This document shows, in pieces, positions 1-8,233 of a stretch of DNA of 64,000 bases. Within the stretch, counting starts at the first letter, position 1. Every line of letters begins with the position of its first letter. The stretch is from Dongia_A sp035695765 (GTDB lineage Bacteria; Pseudomonadota; Alphaproteobacteria; Dongiales; Dongiaceae): NCBI GenBank assembly GCA_035695765.1, contig DASRRI010000110.1, positions 1-64,000 of the forward strand, in the 5' to 3' direction. Under the pieces are notes generated by a model. That model saw only the letters and a list, made by a program, of their open reading frames with translations. It had not been told where the DNA came from and ran no database searches. The position numbers and the translations under genes are program-made.

Positions 1-73
1 GAAATCCGCCGCGCCTGATCGGAACCAGCATGGCTGGTCGAGGGTTTCCCCCCTACGCCGGGGTGTCGCCGCC

Positions 74-92
74 CCTTAACGGCTCTTTAAGG
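74..92. repeat. Short inverted repeat CCTTAA/TTAAGG
   Basis: CCTTAA (74-79) and TTAAGG (87-92) form a 6-bp inverted repeat just upstream of the sigma-54-like promoter. It could be an activator site or part of an upstream terminator. It is too short to be sure. The rest of 1-73 shows no gene or recognisable signal. Confidence 0.25.
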
Positions 93-97
93 CCGTA

Positions 98-113
98 TGG
101 CATAAACTTTGCA
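98..113 (+). promoter_or_regulatory. Putative sigma-54 (-24/-12) promoter
   Basis: TGGCAT (98-103), five bases, then TTGCA (109-113). GG at 99-100 and GC at 111-112 are separated by exactly 10 bases, which is the invariant spacing of RpoN promoters (consensus TGGCAC-N5-TTGCW). Transcription would start near 124-126, about 52 bases before the DUF1194 start at 178. No enhancer-binding protein is encoded nearby. The match is by eye only. Confidence 0.5.
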
Positions 114-177
114 CCATAGGGAGGTGTAGCTAACGCGTTGCTTCGACGGTCGCTGGCTCGGCGACTGGAGGTTCGAC

Positions 178-906
178 ATGGTTCGATGCGTACGACTCGC
201 CTTCCTTGCTCTCTGCGGCACGCTGAGTTGCTTTGGCGCCGCTGCCGACGAACTGAGCACTGATGCCAATATTATCACCGGCCTCGATGTCTCGAGTTCG
301 ATCAACGCCCAAGAAACAATGCTCCAGATTGACGGCATGGCCCAGGCCATCAAGGCGCCTGAGATCCTGTCCGCCATCCAGCATGGACGCCATGGCCGCA
401 TCGGTTTCGCGGTCTTTGTGTGGGCAGACGGGGAATATCCCGAGCTCGTGTCCTGGCGGATGATCAGCTCATCGCAGGATGCCGAGGCCGCATCGCAAGA
501 AATCAGCTCACGGCTGGAAACCATCCTCGAAACCGCTTCGCGCAATGTTGGCACGCTGACCAACCTGTCGGCGGCGATCGATCACGCCTCGGTGATGCTC
601 CAGCAGGCGCCCTATGCCACCAATCGCGCCATCGTCAACATCATCGGCAACGGCGAAGACAATGTGGGCGAGGATCCCCAGCGCGCCCGGGCCGAATTGC
701 TGGCGCGTGGTGCGACCATCAACGGCGTGGTCGTCGGCGGCGATCCGGCGGTGCTCGATTACTATCGGCACCAGGTGATCGGCGGGCGCACGGCGTTCGT
801 CCTGTCCGCCGACAAGGCGGAGACCCTGGTACAGGTCTTCGCGCTCAAGTTCGTGTCGGAGATCGCGCTCCACGTCGCACCGGCGGTCCAGCCAGACCGG
901 CTGTAG
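178..906 (+). CDS. DUF1194 family secreted vWA-like protein (copy 1)
   Basis: A 242-residue protein with a hydrophobic signal peptide (about residues 1-23, ending GAAA) followed by a von Willebrand A-like fold. Strand beta-1 ends in DVSSS (37-41), which has the DxSxS pattern of a metal-ion-dependent adhesion site, so a metal-dependent binding protein in the periplasm is likely. The rest matches DUF1194, whose role is unknown. The start is the ATG behind GGAGG (167-171). A near-identical family member follows at 962. A sigma-54-like promoter lies upstream. The family call is from pattern recognition and the ligand is unknown. Confidence 0.85.
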   Translation: MVRCVRLAFLALCGTLSCFGAAADELSTDANIITGLDVSSSINAQETMLQIDGMAQAIKAPEILSAIQHGRHGRIGFAVFVWADGEYPELVSWRMISSSQDAEAASQEISSRLETILETASRNVGTLTNLSAAIDHASVMLQQAPYATNRAIVNIIGNGEDNVGEDPQRARAELLARGATINGVVVGGDPAVLDYYRHQVIGGRTAFVLSADKAETLVQVFALKFVSEIALHVAPAVQPDRL

Positions 907-961
907 CACTGGCCCACAATCGGCTTGACGCCATCGAACGGCGCGGCGAATGCTATGAGCC

Positions 962-1687
962 GTGCACCGTCTTTTTGCTATCCTGCTATTCGGCTGCGTT
1001 CTCTGCGCTGGTCGCGTCGGATTCGCGGACAGTGTGTGGACGGATGTCAACATCGTCACGGGGCTTGACCTTTCCGGCTCGATCGAGGCGCGGGATGCCG
1101 AGATCCAGATCGACGGCATCGCCATGGCGATCCGTTCCCCGGAGATCATGGCTGCGATCCAGCGCGGGAATTTCGGGCGCATCGGTTTCGCGGTTTTCGT
1201 GTGGGCGGATGGCAACTATCCGGTCCTGCTGTCCTGGCGCCTGATCGGCTCGCCGAAGGATGCCTTGGCAGTGTCCCTGGAAATCTCGGCCCGCCTGCAT
1301 GCCATCGTCGGCTCCGACGTGCTGCGTCAGCTCGGCGCCCTGACCGATGTGTCCGGCGCGATCGATTATGGCGGAGAGATGCTGCGAAGCGCGCCCTTCC
1401 CGACCAATCATCGGATCGTCAATATCATCGGCAACGGCATCGACAATGTGGGCGACGGCGCGCCGCCATCGCGCGACCGTGTGGTGGCGCAAGGCATCAC
1501 GATCAATGGCGTCACGCTCGGCCATGACCGCAGCGTCTTTGAATATTTCCGGCGCGAGGTAATTGGCGGCCCGACTGCCTTTGTCCTGTCCGCCAACGAT
1601 CCGGATCAGCTGGTGGCGGTGCTGGCGCGCAAATTCGTGACCGAGATCGTCTCGAACGCCGGCGCGGCCAGTCAAGCCTTGAGGTAG
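962..1687 (+). CDS. DUF1194 family secreted vWA-like protein (copy 2)
   Basis: A 241-residue paralogue of the preceding gene, with the same architecture: signal peptide (about 1-22), MIDAS-like DLSGS (36-40), and shared blocks such as GRIGFAVFVWADG and NHRIVNIIGNG. It begins with GTG at 962, 55 bases after copy 1 stops. The ATG at 955 is out of frame, and no strong ribosome site is visible. The two genes probably arose by tandem duplication and share a transcript. Its 3' end overlaps the convergent carbonic anhydrase gene by 16 bases. Function is unknown. Confidence 0.82.
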   Translation: MHRLFAILLFGCVLCAGRVGFADSVWTDVNIVTGLDLSGSIEARDAEIQIDGIAMAIRSPEIMAAIQRGNFGRIGFAVFVWADGNYPVLLSWRLIGSPKDALAVSLEISARLHAIVGSDVLRQLGALTDVSGAIDYGGEMLRSAPFPTNHRIVNIIGNGIDNVGDGAPPSRDRVVAQGITINGVTLGHDRSVFEYFRREVIGGPTAFVLSANDPDQLVAVLARKFVTEIVSNAGAASQALR

Positions 1688-2205
1688 CTCGCCGCCAGCT
1701 CCGCATAATGCTCGGCCGAATAGCCGAAATATTTGAGCTCCGCTTCGGACAGTATGCGCATCAGCTTGGCCGGACTGCCGGCCCACAGCTCGCCGCGCTT
1801 CACCCGCTTGCCGGGCGTCACCAAGGCGCCGGCAGCCACCATCGCGCCTGTCTCGACCACCACGCCATCCATGACGCAGGCCTTCATGCCAATGAAGCAG
1901 CCGTCTTCCAAGGTGCAGGCGTGGAGCAGCGCCGCATGCCCGACCGTGATGTCGGCGCCGATCGTGGTCCTGGTGCCGGCGGCCCCTTCCCGCTCGTGAT
2001 TGACGTGGATGATGGTGCCATCCTGGATATTCGTGCGCGCGCCGATGCGGATGGAATTGCTGTCGCCGCGCAGCACGCAGCCGTACCAGACCGAGGCCTG
2101 CTCGCCGATCACCACGTCCCCGATCACCACCGCCGTCTCCGCGATGAAGGCACTGGTGGCGATGGTTGGCTCGATGCCGTGATGGGCGCGGATGAGGGCC
2201 GGCAT
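1672..2205 (-). CDS. Gamma-class carbonic anhydrase family protein
   Basis: A 177-residue left-handed beta-helix (hexapeptide repeat) protein of the gamma carbonic anhydrase/PaaY/YrdA family. H67, H90 and H95 (in IIHVNH and VGHAALLH) sit where the three metal-binding histidines of the family are expected. It may hydrate CO2 or act on a related small substrate; many relatives lack shown activity. It starts 4 bases after argC ends on the same strand, so the two are probably cotranscribed. The C-terminal helix region ends in AASYLKA. Confidence 0.88.
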   Translation of the reverse strand: MPALIRAHHGIEPTIATSAFIAETAVVIGDVVIGEQASVWYGCVLRGDSNSIRIGARTNIQDGTIIHVNHEREGAAGTRTTIGADITVGHAALLHACTLEDGCFIGMKACVMDGVVVETGAMVAAGALVTPGKRVKRGELWAGSPAKLMRILSEAELKYFGYSAEHYAELAASYLKA

Positions 2206-2209
2206 GGGC

Positions 2210-3256
2210 TTACGGAAACAGTGGCAGCTGCTCGAGCGCGGTCTCTTCCGGGAAGCCAGCCATCACGTTCATGTTCTGGACGGCCTGGCCCGAAGCACCC
2301 TTCACAAGATTGTCCTCCACCGCCATCAGGATGGCGCGGTTCGGCACGCGGTCGGCATGGACCGACATCAGGCAGAAATTGCTGCCGCGCACGTGGCGGG
2401 TTGCCGGCGCGCTGCCGTTCGGAAGCACGCGCACGAAATAGTCGTCGGCATAGCGCTGGGTCAGGGTGGCACGCAGCTGATCGACGGTGACGCCAGGCTT
2501 CATCTTCACATAGATGGTCGCGAGGATGCCGCGGCTCATCGGCATCAGATGCGGCGTGAAATTGACGATGATCGGCCGGCCGGCGGCCTCCGACAGGCCC
2601 TGCTCGATCTCCGGCGCATGGCGGTGGCTGGCGATGCCGTAGGCATGGACACCTTCCGTCACTTCCGAATAGAGGCTGCCGAGCTTCGCATCGCGCCCGG
2701 CGCCGGTCACACCCGACTTGGCATCGATGATGATGTCGTCGGCATCGATCAGCTTGTCCGCAAGCAGCGGGATCAGCGGCAACTGCGCCGCGGTCGGATA
2801 GCAGCCCGGGTTGGCAACCAGCCGCGCCTTGCGCACGGCATCGCGGTTGATTTCCGTCAGGCCATACACCGCTTCCTTCTGCAGATCGGGCGCGTGATGC
2901 TCATGCCCGTACCAGGTCGCGTAAGTATCGACATTGAACAGCCGGAAATCAGCGGACAGATCGACGATCTTGAGATGGCGCGGCAGCTTGGCGATGACCT
3001 CCTGGGTCAAGCCATGCGGCAGGCAGCAGAAGGCAAAATCAACACCGCTCCAATCGACCTCGTCGATCTTGGAGAGGGTGGGCAGCTTGCTCAATTGCAG
3101 CTGCGGAAACACTTCGGAGGCGGGCTTGCCGGCCTGGCGGTCGGCCGTCAGCGCGACGATCGCGACATGCGGATGGCGCGTGAGCAAGCGCACCAGCTCG
3201 GCGCCCGTGTAACCGCTGGCGCCCAGGATCGCGACCCGAAGCTTGTTGCTCGCCAT
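2210..3256 (-). CDS. argC: N-acetyl-gamma-glutamyl-phosphate reductase
   Basis: A 348-residue enzyme of arginine biosynthesis that reduces N-acetylglutamyl-5-phosphate to the semialdehyde using NADPH. It has the N-terminal Rossmann motif ILGASGYTGAE (10-20) and the catalytic cysteine C152 in NPGCYPT. The length is normal for the type 1 family. The start ATG is preceded by a GAGG ribosome site. A gamma carbonic anhydrase gene follows at 4 bases. In many alphaproteobacteria argC sits directly after rplM-rpsI; here other genes separate them. Confidence 0.96.
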   Translation of the reverse strand: MASNKLRVAILGASGYTGAELVRLLTRHPHVAIVALTADRQAGKPASEVFPQLQLSKLPTLSKIDEVDWSGVDFAFCCLPHGLTQEVIAKLPRHLKIVDLSADFRLFNVDTYATWYGHEHHAPDLQKEAVYGLTEINRDAVRKARLVANPGCYPTAAQLPLIPLLADKLIDADDIIIDAKSGVTGAGRDAKLGSLYSEVTEGVHAYGIASHRHAPEIEQGLSEAAGRPIIVNFTPHLMPMSRGILATIYVKMKPGVTVDQLRATLTQRYADDYFVRVLPNGSAPATRHVRGSNFCLMSVHADRVPNRAILMAVEDNLVKGASGQAVQNMNVMAGFPEETALEQLPLFP

Positions 3257-3405
3257 TGCCGACCTCAGACAGGGATATGCCGTTCCGCTGGAGTGCTAGC
3301 GAAAGCGGGGGGCTCCGACAACAGAAATCATTCTTGCAGGCCCGGTTGGCAAGTGGCCCCACCCGCCCTACTCTGCCTGCAACTATTCCAATAAGAGGGT
3401 GGATC

Positions 3406-3960
3406 GTGGCGCTGCTGATCGTGGGCCTTATCCTGTTTTTCGGCATCCACGTGGTGCCGGGCTTTGCCGGACTGCGCGCCGCCCTGGCCGCCAGGCTGGG
3501 CGAGAACGGCTATAAGCTGCTGTTCTCCGTAGTATCGGCGGCAGGGCTAATCCTCGCCGGCATCGGATATGGCCGGGCACCACATGAGCAGATATTCGAG
3601 CCCTCGCAGACAGCGCGCACCTTACTGCCAGTCGCCATGGCGATCGCCTTCGTGCTCATCGCCATCGCCACTGTGCCGGGACGTGTCCGGCGGCTCGTGC
3701 GCCATCCCATGCTGGCGGGCGTGCTGATCTGGTCGGCGCTGCACTTTCTGGCCAATGGCGATCTGGCGTCGAACGTTCTGTTCGGCGCTTTCGCCCTGTG
3801 GGCGGTGTTCACGATCCTATCAGCGGAATATCGCGGCAAGCGCTTGAGCAGCGGTCCCGTCAGCCTCAAGGCGGACCTGCTCGGCGCGCTCATCGGGTTG
3901 GCGGTGTTTGCGATTGTCTTCTATTTCCACGCCGATCTGTTCGGCGTTTCGCCGGTATGA
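3406..3960 (+). CDS. NnrU family membrane protein
   Basis: A 184-residue integral membrane protein with about five hydrophobic segments. FFGIHVVP and HPMLAGVLIWSALHFLANGD are typical of the NnrU family, first described beside nitrate/nitric oxide respiration genes and related to isoprenoid-quinone or heme-linked membrane proteins. The start chosen is GTG at 3406, preceded by AAGAGGGTGG; the open frame reaches back to 3256, but that part is not family-like and overlaps the argC promoter region. It ends one base before the convergent methyltransferase gene. No denitrification gene is in the window. Confidence 0.82.
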   Translation: MALLIVGLILFFGIHVVPGFAGLRAALAARLGENGYKLLFSVVSAAGLILAGIGYGRAPHEQIFEPSQTARTLLPVAMAIAFVLIAIATVPGRVRRLVRHPMLAGVLIWSALHFLANGDLASNVLFGAFALWAVFTILSAEYRGKRLSSGPVSLKADLLGALIGLAVFAIVFYFHADLFGVSPV

Positions 3961-3961
3961 A

Positions 3962-4822
3962 CTAGGTCGTCGCCACCAACAGCTCCTCTGCGTTCCTTGA
4001 CGGGCGAAGCCCATCTGGCCTGCCTGCGAAATAGCGCTCGGCAAGCGCGGCGGCTGACACGTGCCGGACTTCCCTAAAGCCGGCTTCGCGGGCCAGCGCG
4101 AGCATCTCGGTCGGCGTGAAGAAACTGATGAACGGAGTCCCGCTCGCGCGCGCCCCCTTCTCCGCCATCTGCAGCCCCGGACGCACCTCGGGCTCAGCGA
4201 GCTCCAACGGGAGCAGGAACGTCATGGCGAGCGTGGATCCCCGGGCGAGCGCTACCACCTGGCGCAATGTAGCCGCGATCGCGTCCTTCGTGAGGTACAT
4301 GCTGACGCCAGTGGAGGCCACGACTGCAGGCTGGCCTGCGTCGAAGCCGCTGGTCTTGAGCCGCTCCCACCATGATCCGCCCGCCTCGAAGTCAACCGGC
4401 ACGAGCCGCAGCCACTCTGGAATGCCGAAGCCGAGCTCTCTCAGACGCTGGCGCTTCCAGGCCTGGGGACCCGGCTGGTCGACCTCGAAGAGCTGCAGGC
4501 GGGAGGCGATCTCCGGTCTGCGCTGAGCGAAGGTGTCCAGGCCGGCCCCGAGGATGACGTACTGGCTGACGCCGCGGCCAGCCTGTTCCACGACCAGATC
4601 CTCGATGAAACGAGCACGGGCGACGATGGCGGCGCGGAAGGGGCTCGTGCCGTGCGGGTCCATGTCCGGACGGCAGCGCCAGCCTTCGTCCGGCGCCGCC
4701 AGCTTGAGGCCGATCTCGTCTTCGAGCACATGCGGCGGCGGATCGACCAGGACGTGCATGGCGCGCCACAAGGCGACCCGCACTGCCGTGCTATCCGGCG
4801 CTGCGCTTCCCTTGTCATGCAT
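3962..4822 (-). CDS. Class I SAM-dependent methyltransferase, LCM/PPM family
   Basis: A 286-residue methyltransferase of the leucine carboxyl methyltransferase-like (PPM1/TIGR00027) family. The SAM-binding glycine loop is LGAGLDT (91-97), followed by an acidic strand end at FEVDQP (112-117). Bacterial members usually methylate small-molecule or unknown carboxylates. The start is the ATG at 4822 behind AAGAAGAGAG. It follows the PhyH-type dioxygenase at 4949 on the same strand after 126 bases, so the two may form a pair. The substrate is unknown. Confidence 0.83.
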   Translation of the reverse strand: MHDKGSAAPDSTAVRVALWRAMHVLVDPPPHVLEDEIGLKLAAPDEGWRCRPDMDPHGTSPFRAAIVARARFIEDLVVEQAGRGVSQYVILGAGLDTFAQRRPEIASRLQLFEVDQPGPQAWKRQRLRELGFGIPEWLRLVPVDFEAGGSWWERLKTSGFDAGQPAVVASTGVSMYLTKDAIAATLRQVVALARGSTLAMTFLLPLELAEPEVRPGLQMAEKGARASGTPFISFFTPTEMLALAREAGFREVRHVSAAALAERYFAGRPDGLRPSRNAEELLVATT

Positions 4823-4948
4823 GACGTTCTCTCTTCTTTCCGTTGAGGCGAAGACCAAAAGCGTTGCTGGCAGAATCGGCTGCTGAATCCCATTGCATAT
4901 GATTCGAGGGGAACGGCGTCATCGCAAGCGATTCAATAGGCTCTGAGC

Positions 4949-6115
4949 CTAGGCGAGGCGCCGCCAGGCCTGTTTTTCCAGCGCTTCGTTGAACGTCTCC
5001 GCCGGCCAATTCTCACTCAGCGCTTTCAGCATCAGCTGTGCTTGGGTTTCCGGCGCGAGCCCGTGGAGCGGCGGGTCGCGGTCGAGGTTGGTGGGGAACG
5101 AATATCCTTCTGCGCAGGCCGCGACGGCGTTGGCGCATTCCTGCGGACCAAGCTCCGCACCGAGCTCCAGCAGCGCCGGATAGAGCGCCCTGCTCATGCG
5201 CGTCCGGTCCACGCTTTCCATCGCGCGCCCATAGGCGGAGGAGATCTGCAGCAGGTTCGCCATGCGCTTCACGTCGCTCGTGCGGTTGCTGCCCGCGGCG
5301 TGAAACAAGGCGGGACTGAAAAACACCGCATCGCCCTTGGCCAACGGCAGCTGGATGCGATGTTTGTCGAAATAGGCGATGAAGTGCGGCTGTCGCCAGG
5401 CGAGATAGCCGAGCTCGTAGGTCTGCGAGAACGGCAGATAGAGCGTCGGACCGGTCTCCACCGGCATGTCGCAATGCGCCACCGCCCCCTGCAGAGTCAG
5501 CACTGGCGAGACGCGATGCGCATGCGCTGGGAACCGCGCCAGCACCTCTGCGGTCTGAAAGCCCATGTGATAGTCGCGGTGCGGCGATTGCGCCTCGCCG
5601 CCCGGATTGACGACGTTGATCTGCGACGTGACCTGATAGCACGGACCGAGCCAGGCCTCGCTGACCAGCGCGATCGCGATGCTGCCGTAATAACGCGCGA
5701 AGAGCTTCGGATCGCGCAGGCACAGTTTCTCGAGCGCGTTCCAGATCCGGTCGTTGGCGCCGGGCTTGGCGAAATGGTCGCCGGCATCGCTGTTGCCGGC
5801 GCGCTGCTCCTCGATCATGGCGAAGAACCGGTCGCTCGCGGCATCGATCACGCCAAGATCAGGAAACGCGTTCTTGAACAGCAGGATGCCGGGGCCATCC
5901 ATCAGCGCCCTCGCCCATTCGGCGAGCAGGGACTTGCGGCTCTCCGGATCGGCGGCAATGCGGCGGATGTCATCGCCTTCGTAGCTGAGGACGTTCGAAT
6001 GGACGGCGCTGGCCAACGGATAGTCGGCAAGCCGCGTGTGGCGTTCCACCAGACGCCGGAAATCCTCCAGCCGGCAATCGACGTCGCTGATCCAGATGCG
6101 TTGCGTGGGTTCCAT
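4949..6115 (-). CDS. Phytanoyl-CoA dioxygenase-like Fe(II)/2OG oxygenase
   Basis: A 388-residue protein with a PhyH-type double-stranded beta-helix. H179 and D181 (SPHRDYHMG) and H272 (SPALFHAAGSNRTS) form the expected iron triad; R278 is placed to bind 2-oxoglutarate. The N-terminal 160 residues are longer than in simple PhyH proteins. The start chosen is ATG 6115; an open extension upstream would run across the rpsI terminator and is rejected. It lies between rpsI and a methyltransferase gene on the same strand. The substrate cannot be told from the sequence. Confidence 0.8.
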   Translation of the reverse strand: MEPTQRIWISDVDCRLEDFRRLVERHTRLADYPLASAVHSNVLSYEGDDIRRIAADPESRKSLLAEWARALMDGPGILLFKNAFPDLGVIDAASDRFFAMIEEQRAGNSDAGDHFAKPGANDRIWNALEKLCLRDPKLFARYYGSIAIALVSEAWLGPCYQVTSQINVVNPGGEAQSPHRDYHMGFQTAEVLARFPAHAHRVSPVLTLQGAVAHCDMPVETGPTLYLPFSQTYELGYLAWRQPHFIAYFDKHRIQLPLAKGDAVFFSPALFHAAGSNRTSDVKRMANLLQISSAYGRAMESVDRTRMSRALYPALLELGAELGPQECANAVAACAEGYSFPTNLDRDPPLHGLAPETQAQLMLKALSENWPAETFNEALEKQAWRRLA

Positions 6116-6147
6116 GCCGCAACTGTGCCGCAAATGCTCGGAAATGA

Positions 6148-6175
6148 CAAAGGCCGGGACGATGCCCGGCCTTTG
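6148..6175 (-). terminator. Intrinsic terminator of rplM-rpsI
   Basis: CAAAGGCCGGG (48-58 of this block, 6148-6158) pairs perfectly with CCCGGCCTTTG (6165-6175) around a 6-base loop. It lies 22 bases beyond the rpsI stop codon. On the minus strand it is followed by TCATTTCC, a weak U-rich tail. It is also only 33 bases before the next start, so some readthrough is possible. Confidence 0.75.
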
Positions 6176-6197
6176 CTGGTTGCTCGCTCTGAAGCGT

Positions 6198-6701
6198 TTA
6201 GCGCTTCGAGAACTGGAAGCTGCGGCGCGCCTTGTGGCGGCCATACTTCTTACGCTCGACCGTGCGCGGGTCGCGGGTCAGGAACCCGCCCTGCTTCAGC
6301 GCGGGCCGGAGGTCCGGCTCGAACAGGGTCAGCGCGCGGCTGATGCCGTGACGGACCGCGCCGGCCTGGCCGGAAAGGCCGCCGCCGGCCACGGTGCAGA
6401 CGATGTCGAACTGGCCCGCGCGATTCACCACGCTGAAGGGCTGGTTGATCATCATGCGCAGCACGGGACGGGCGAAATAGATCGTGCTGTCGCGGCCATT
6501 GACCGTGATCTTGCCGCTGCCGGGCTTCAGCCAGACGCGGGCGATCGCGTCCTTGCGCTTGCCGGTAGCATAGGAGCGGCCCTGGGCGTCGACCTTGCGC
6601 TCGTACCTGGGCGCGGCGGCCGCCTGCTGCGTCGTCCGGGCGACGGTGCCGAGGTCCCGCAAGTCCTTCAGGTCCGTGACGCGGCTCGTTTCGTTGCTCA
6701 T
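6198..6701 (-). CDS. rpsI: 30S ribosomal protein S9
   Basis: A 167-residue S9 protein. The C-terminal part carries the family blocks GKRKDAIARVWLKPGSG and GGGLSGQAGAVRHGISRAL, and ends in the basic tail GRHKARRSFQFSKR that reaches the ribosomal P site. An N-terminal extension of about 35 residues rich in Ala and Gln is typical of alphaproteobacterial S9. The ATG lies one base beyond the rplM stop codon, so translation is likely coupled. A strong hairpin follows the stop. Confidence 0.98.
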   Translation of the reverse strand: MSNETSRVTDLKDLRDLGTVARTTQQAAAAPRYERKVDAQGRSYATGKRKDAIARVWLKPGSGKITVNGRDSTIYFARPVLRMMINQPFSVVNRAGQFDIVCTVAGGGLSGQAGAVRHGISRALTLFEPDLRPALKQGGFLTRDPRTVERKKYGRHKARRSFQFSKR

Positions 6702-6702
6702 G

Positions 6703-7167
6703 TTACGCGCTCCGCTTGTTCTTTGGGTTCATGGCGCCGACATCCAGCGTCTCGGGCTGCTGGGCGGCATGCGGATGATCGGCACCGGCGAACACGCGCA
6801 GGTTCTTCATCTGCTGGCGGCCCAGGGGACCGCGCGGCACCATGCGTTCCACCGCCTTCACCAGCGCGCGCTCCGGGAAACGGCCACCCAGGGTCTTGCC
6901 CATGGTGATTTCCTTGATGCCGCCGGGATGACCGGTGTGCCAGTGAAAGACCTTGTCATTCAGCTTGTTGCCCGTGACCTTCACCTTGGCCGCGTTGATG
7001 ATGATGACGTTGTCGCCGCAATCGACATGCGGGGTGAAGGTCGTCTTATGCTTACCGCGCAGGCGGTTCGCCACGATCGAGGCAAGGCGGCCCAGCACGA
7101 CGCCGTCGGCGTCGATCAGGATCCACTTCTTGACCACCTCGCTCGGCTTGGCGGAATAGGTCTTCAT
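6703..7167 (-). CDS. rplM: 50S ribosomal protein L13
   Basis: A 154-residue L13 protein with the conserved W-x-x-DA-x-x-x-x-LGRLAS segment near residues 16-30, GKHKTTFTPHVDCGDNVI and the MVPRGPLGRQQMKNLRVF block. It binds 23S rRNA early in assembly. It is first in the rplM-rpsI operon. The start has an AGGAG ribosome site at 7176-7180 (minus strand), and a clear sigma-70-type promoter lies about 60 bases upstream. Confidence 0.98.
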   Translation of the reverse strand: MKTYSAKPSEVVKKWILIDADGVVLGRLASIVANRLRGKHKTTFTPHVDCGDNVIIINAAKVKVTGNKLNDKVFHWHTGHPGGIKEITMGKTLGGRFPERALVKAVERMVPRGPLGRQQMKNLRVFAGADHPHAAQQPETLDVGAMNPKNKRSA

Positions 7168-7223
7168 GATGTCTGCTCCTGTTGGCCGGTCAGGGAAATC
7201 AACCCTTCCGGCAGCCGGCGGAT

Positions 7224-7252
7224 CGTATAGTGGAGCAGATCGATATCGTCAA
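7224..7252 (-). promoter_or_regulatory. Sigma-70-type promoter of rplM-rpsI
   Basis: On the minus strand TTGACG (7252-7247), 17 bases, then TATACG (7229-7224). Five of six -35 bases and four of six -10 bases match the consensus, with ideal spacing. The start point would be near 7217, leaving a leader of about 50 bases before the rplM ATG at 7167. Confidence 0.7.
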
Positions 7253-7289
7253 CGCTACATAATCGATGAAATTCAATAGGTTATGATTT

Positions 7290-7305
7290 TGGTATCATAA
7301 TACCA
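7290..7305. promoter_or_regulatory. Palindromic operator candidate TGGTAT-N4-ATACCA
   Basis: Perfect 6-bp arms TGGTAT (7290-7295) and ATACCA (7300-7305) around CATA. The site lies in the 205-base gap between divergent rplM and the alpha/beta hydrolase gene. The shape resembles operators of FadR/FCD-type GntR repressors, but no such regulator is encoded in the window. The remainder of this gap shows only the rplM promoter. Confidence 0.45.
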
Positions 7306-7372
7306 CACGATTGGCCTTCGCTGTTCTCGACTTTTCCTGGGGGTTTGGGAATCATGGCTCAGATGGACGACC

Positions 7373-8233
7373 ATGTCGCCCGACCCTGACTACGCCCTGT
7401 TCACCGACCAGGACCTGTCCCGGCAGATGATGCCGCGGATTGCGGTGCCGAACCACGAGCATTGGCTGGCGGGCGATCTGGCGCTATCCGGCGCGCTCAA
7501 AGAGCGCATTTCCCTCATTCGCGACCAACGCTATGGCGACGGCCCGCGGCAGGTCGCGGACCTGTTTCCCGCAGCAAGGCCGGGCGCGCCGATCGTCCTC
7601 TTCTTCCATGGCGGCTACTGGCGCGCCTTGTCCAAGGACCATCTAGGCTTCGTGGCGGGACCGCTGGTCCAGGCGGGCGCGGCCTGCGTCGTGCCCGGCT
7701 ATGACCTTTGCCCCAGCGTGTCCTTGCGGACAGTGGTCACACAGGCCAAGCAGGCGCTGCTCTGGACGCGCCAGCAGGCGGCACGGTTGAACGGCGACCC
7801 GGACCGGATCTATGTCGCTGGCAATTCGGCAGGCGCGCACATCGCGGCCATGATGATGGCGGAGGACTGGACCAGCCACGGCCTCACGCGCTCCCCGATC
7901 GCGGGCGCCATCCTGGTCACTGGCGTCTATGATTTGCGCGCTATCCTGCGCATTCAAGTGAACGAAGAGGTGCGCCTTGCGGCGGAGGATGTGCCCGCCT
8001 TGTCTCCGCAATTCCTGCCACTGCATTGCCGCGTGCCGACCATCGTCGCAGTCGGCGCCGCGGAACCGCCGCTCTGGATCGAGCAATCGCGCCGCTTCGC
8101 CGCCAAGCTGTCCGCTGCCGGAGCGGACGTCCGATTGATGGAGATTCCGGGGCTGCATCATTTTTCGATCACGCAGTCGCTGTCCGATTCAACAACGCCG
8201 CTGACGCGCGCCGTACTGGACCTGATTCACTGA
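7373..8233 (+). CDS. Alpha/beta hydrolase, kynurenine formamidase-like
   Basis: A 286-residue alpha/beta hydrolase of the hormone-sensitive lipase/arylformamidase type. HGGYW (79-83) is the oxyanion-hole motif and the nucleophile is S152 in AGNSAGAH; H262 or H263 near the C-terminus completes the triad. The HGGYW form and overall length are typical of bacterial proteins related to kynurenine formamidase, but simple esterases share them. No other tryptophan-degradation gene is nearby. Its stop overlaps the start of the methyltransferase at 8233, so the two are coupled. Confidence 0.8.
   Translation: MSPDPDYALFTDQDLSRQMMPRIAVPNHEHWLAGDLALSGALKERISLIRDQRYGDGPRQVADLFPAARPGAPIVLFFHGGYWRALSKDHLGFVAGPLVQAGAACVVPGYDLCPSVSLRTVVTQAKQALLWTRQQAARLNGDPDRIYVAGNSAGAHIAAMMMAEDWTSHGLTRSPIAGAILVTGVYDLRAILRIQVNEEVRLAAEDVPALSPQFLPLHCRVPTIVAVGAAEPPLWIEQSRRFAAKLSAAGADVRLMEIPGLHHFSITQSLSDSTTPLTRAVLDLIH

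Noticed and set aside
2192..3394. Long plus-strand frame opposite argC
   Set aside because: Antisense to argC, rich in Arg, His and Gly, with no family motif.
5042..6343. Long plus-strand frame opposite the PhyH-like gene
   Set aside because: Antisense composition shadow; the minus-strand frame has a complete iron triad.
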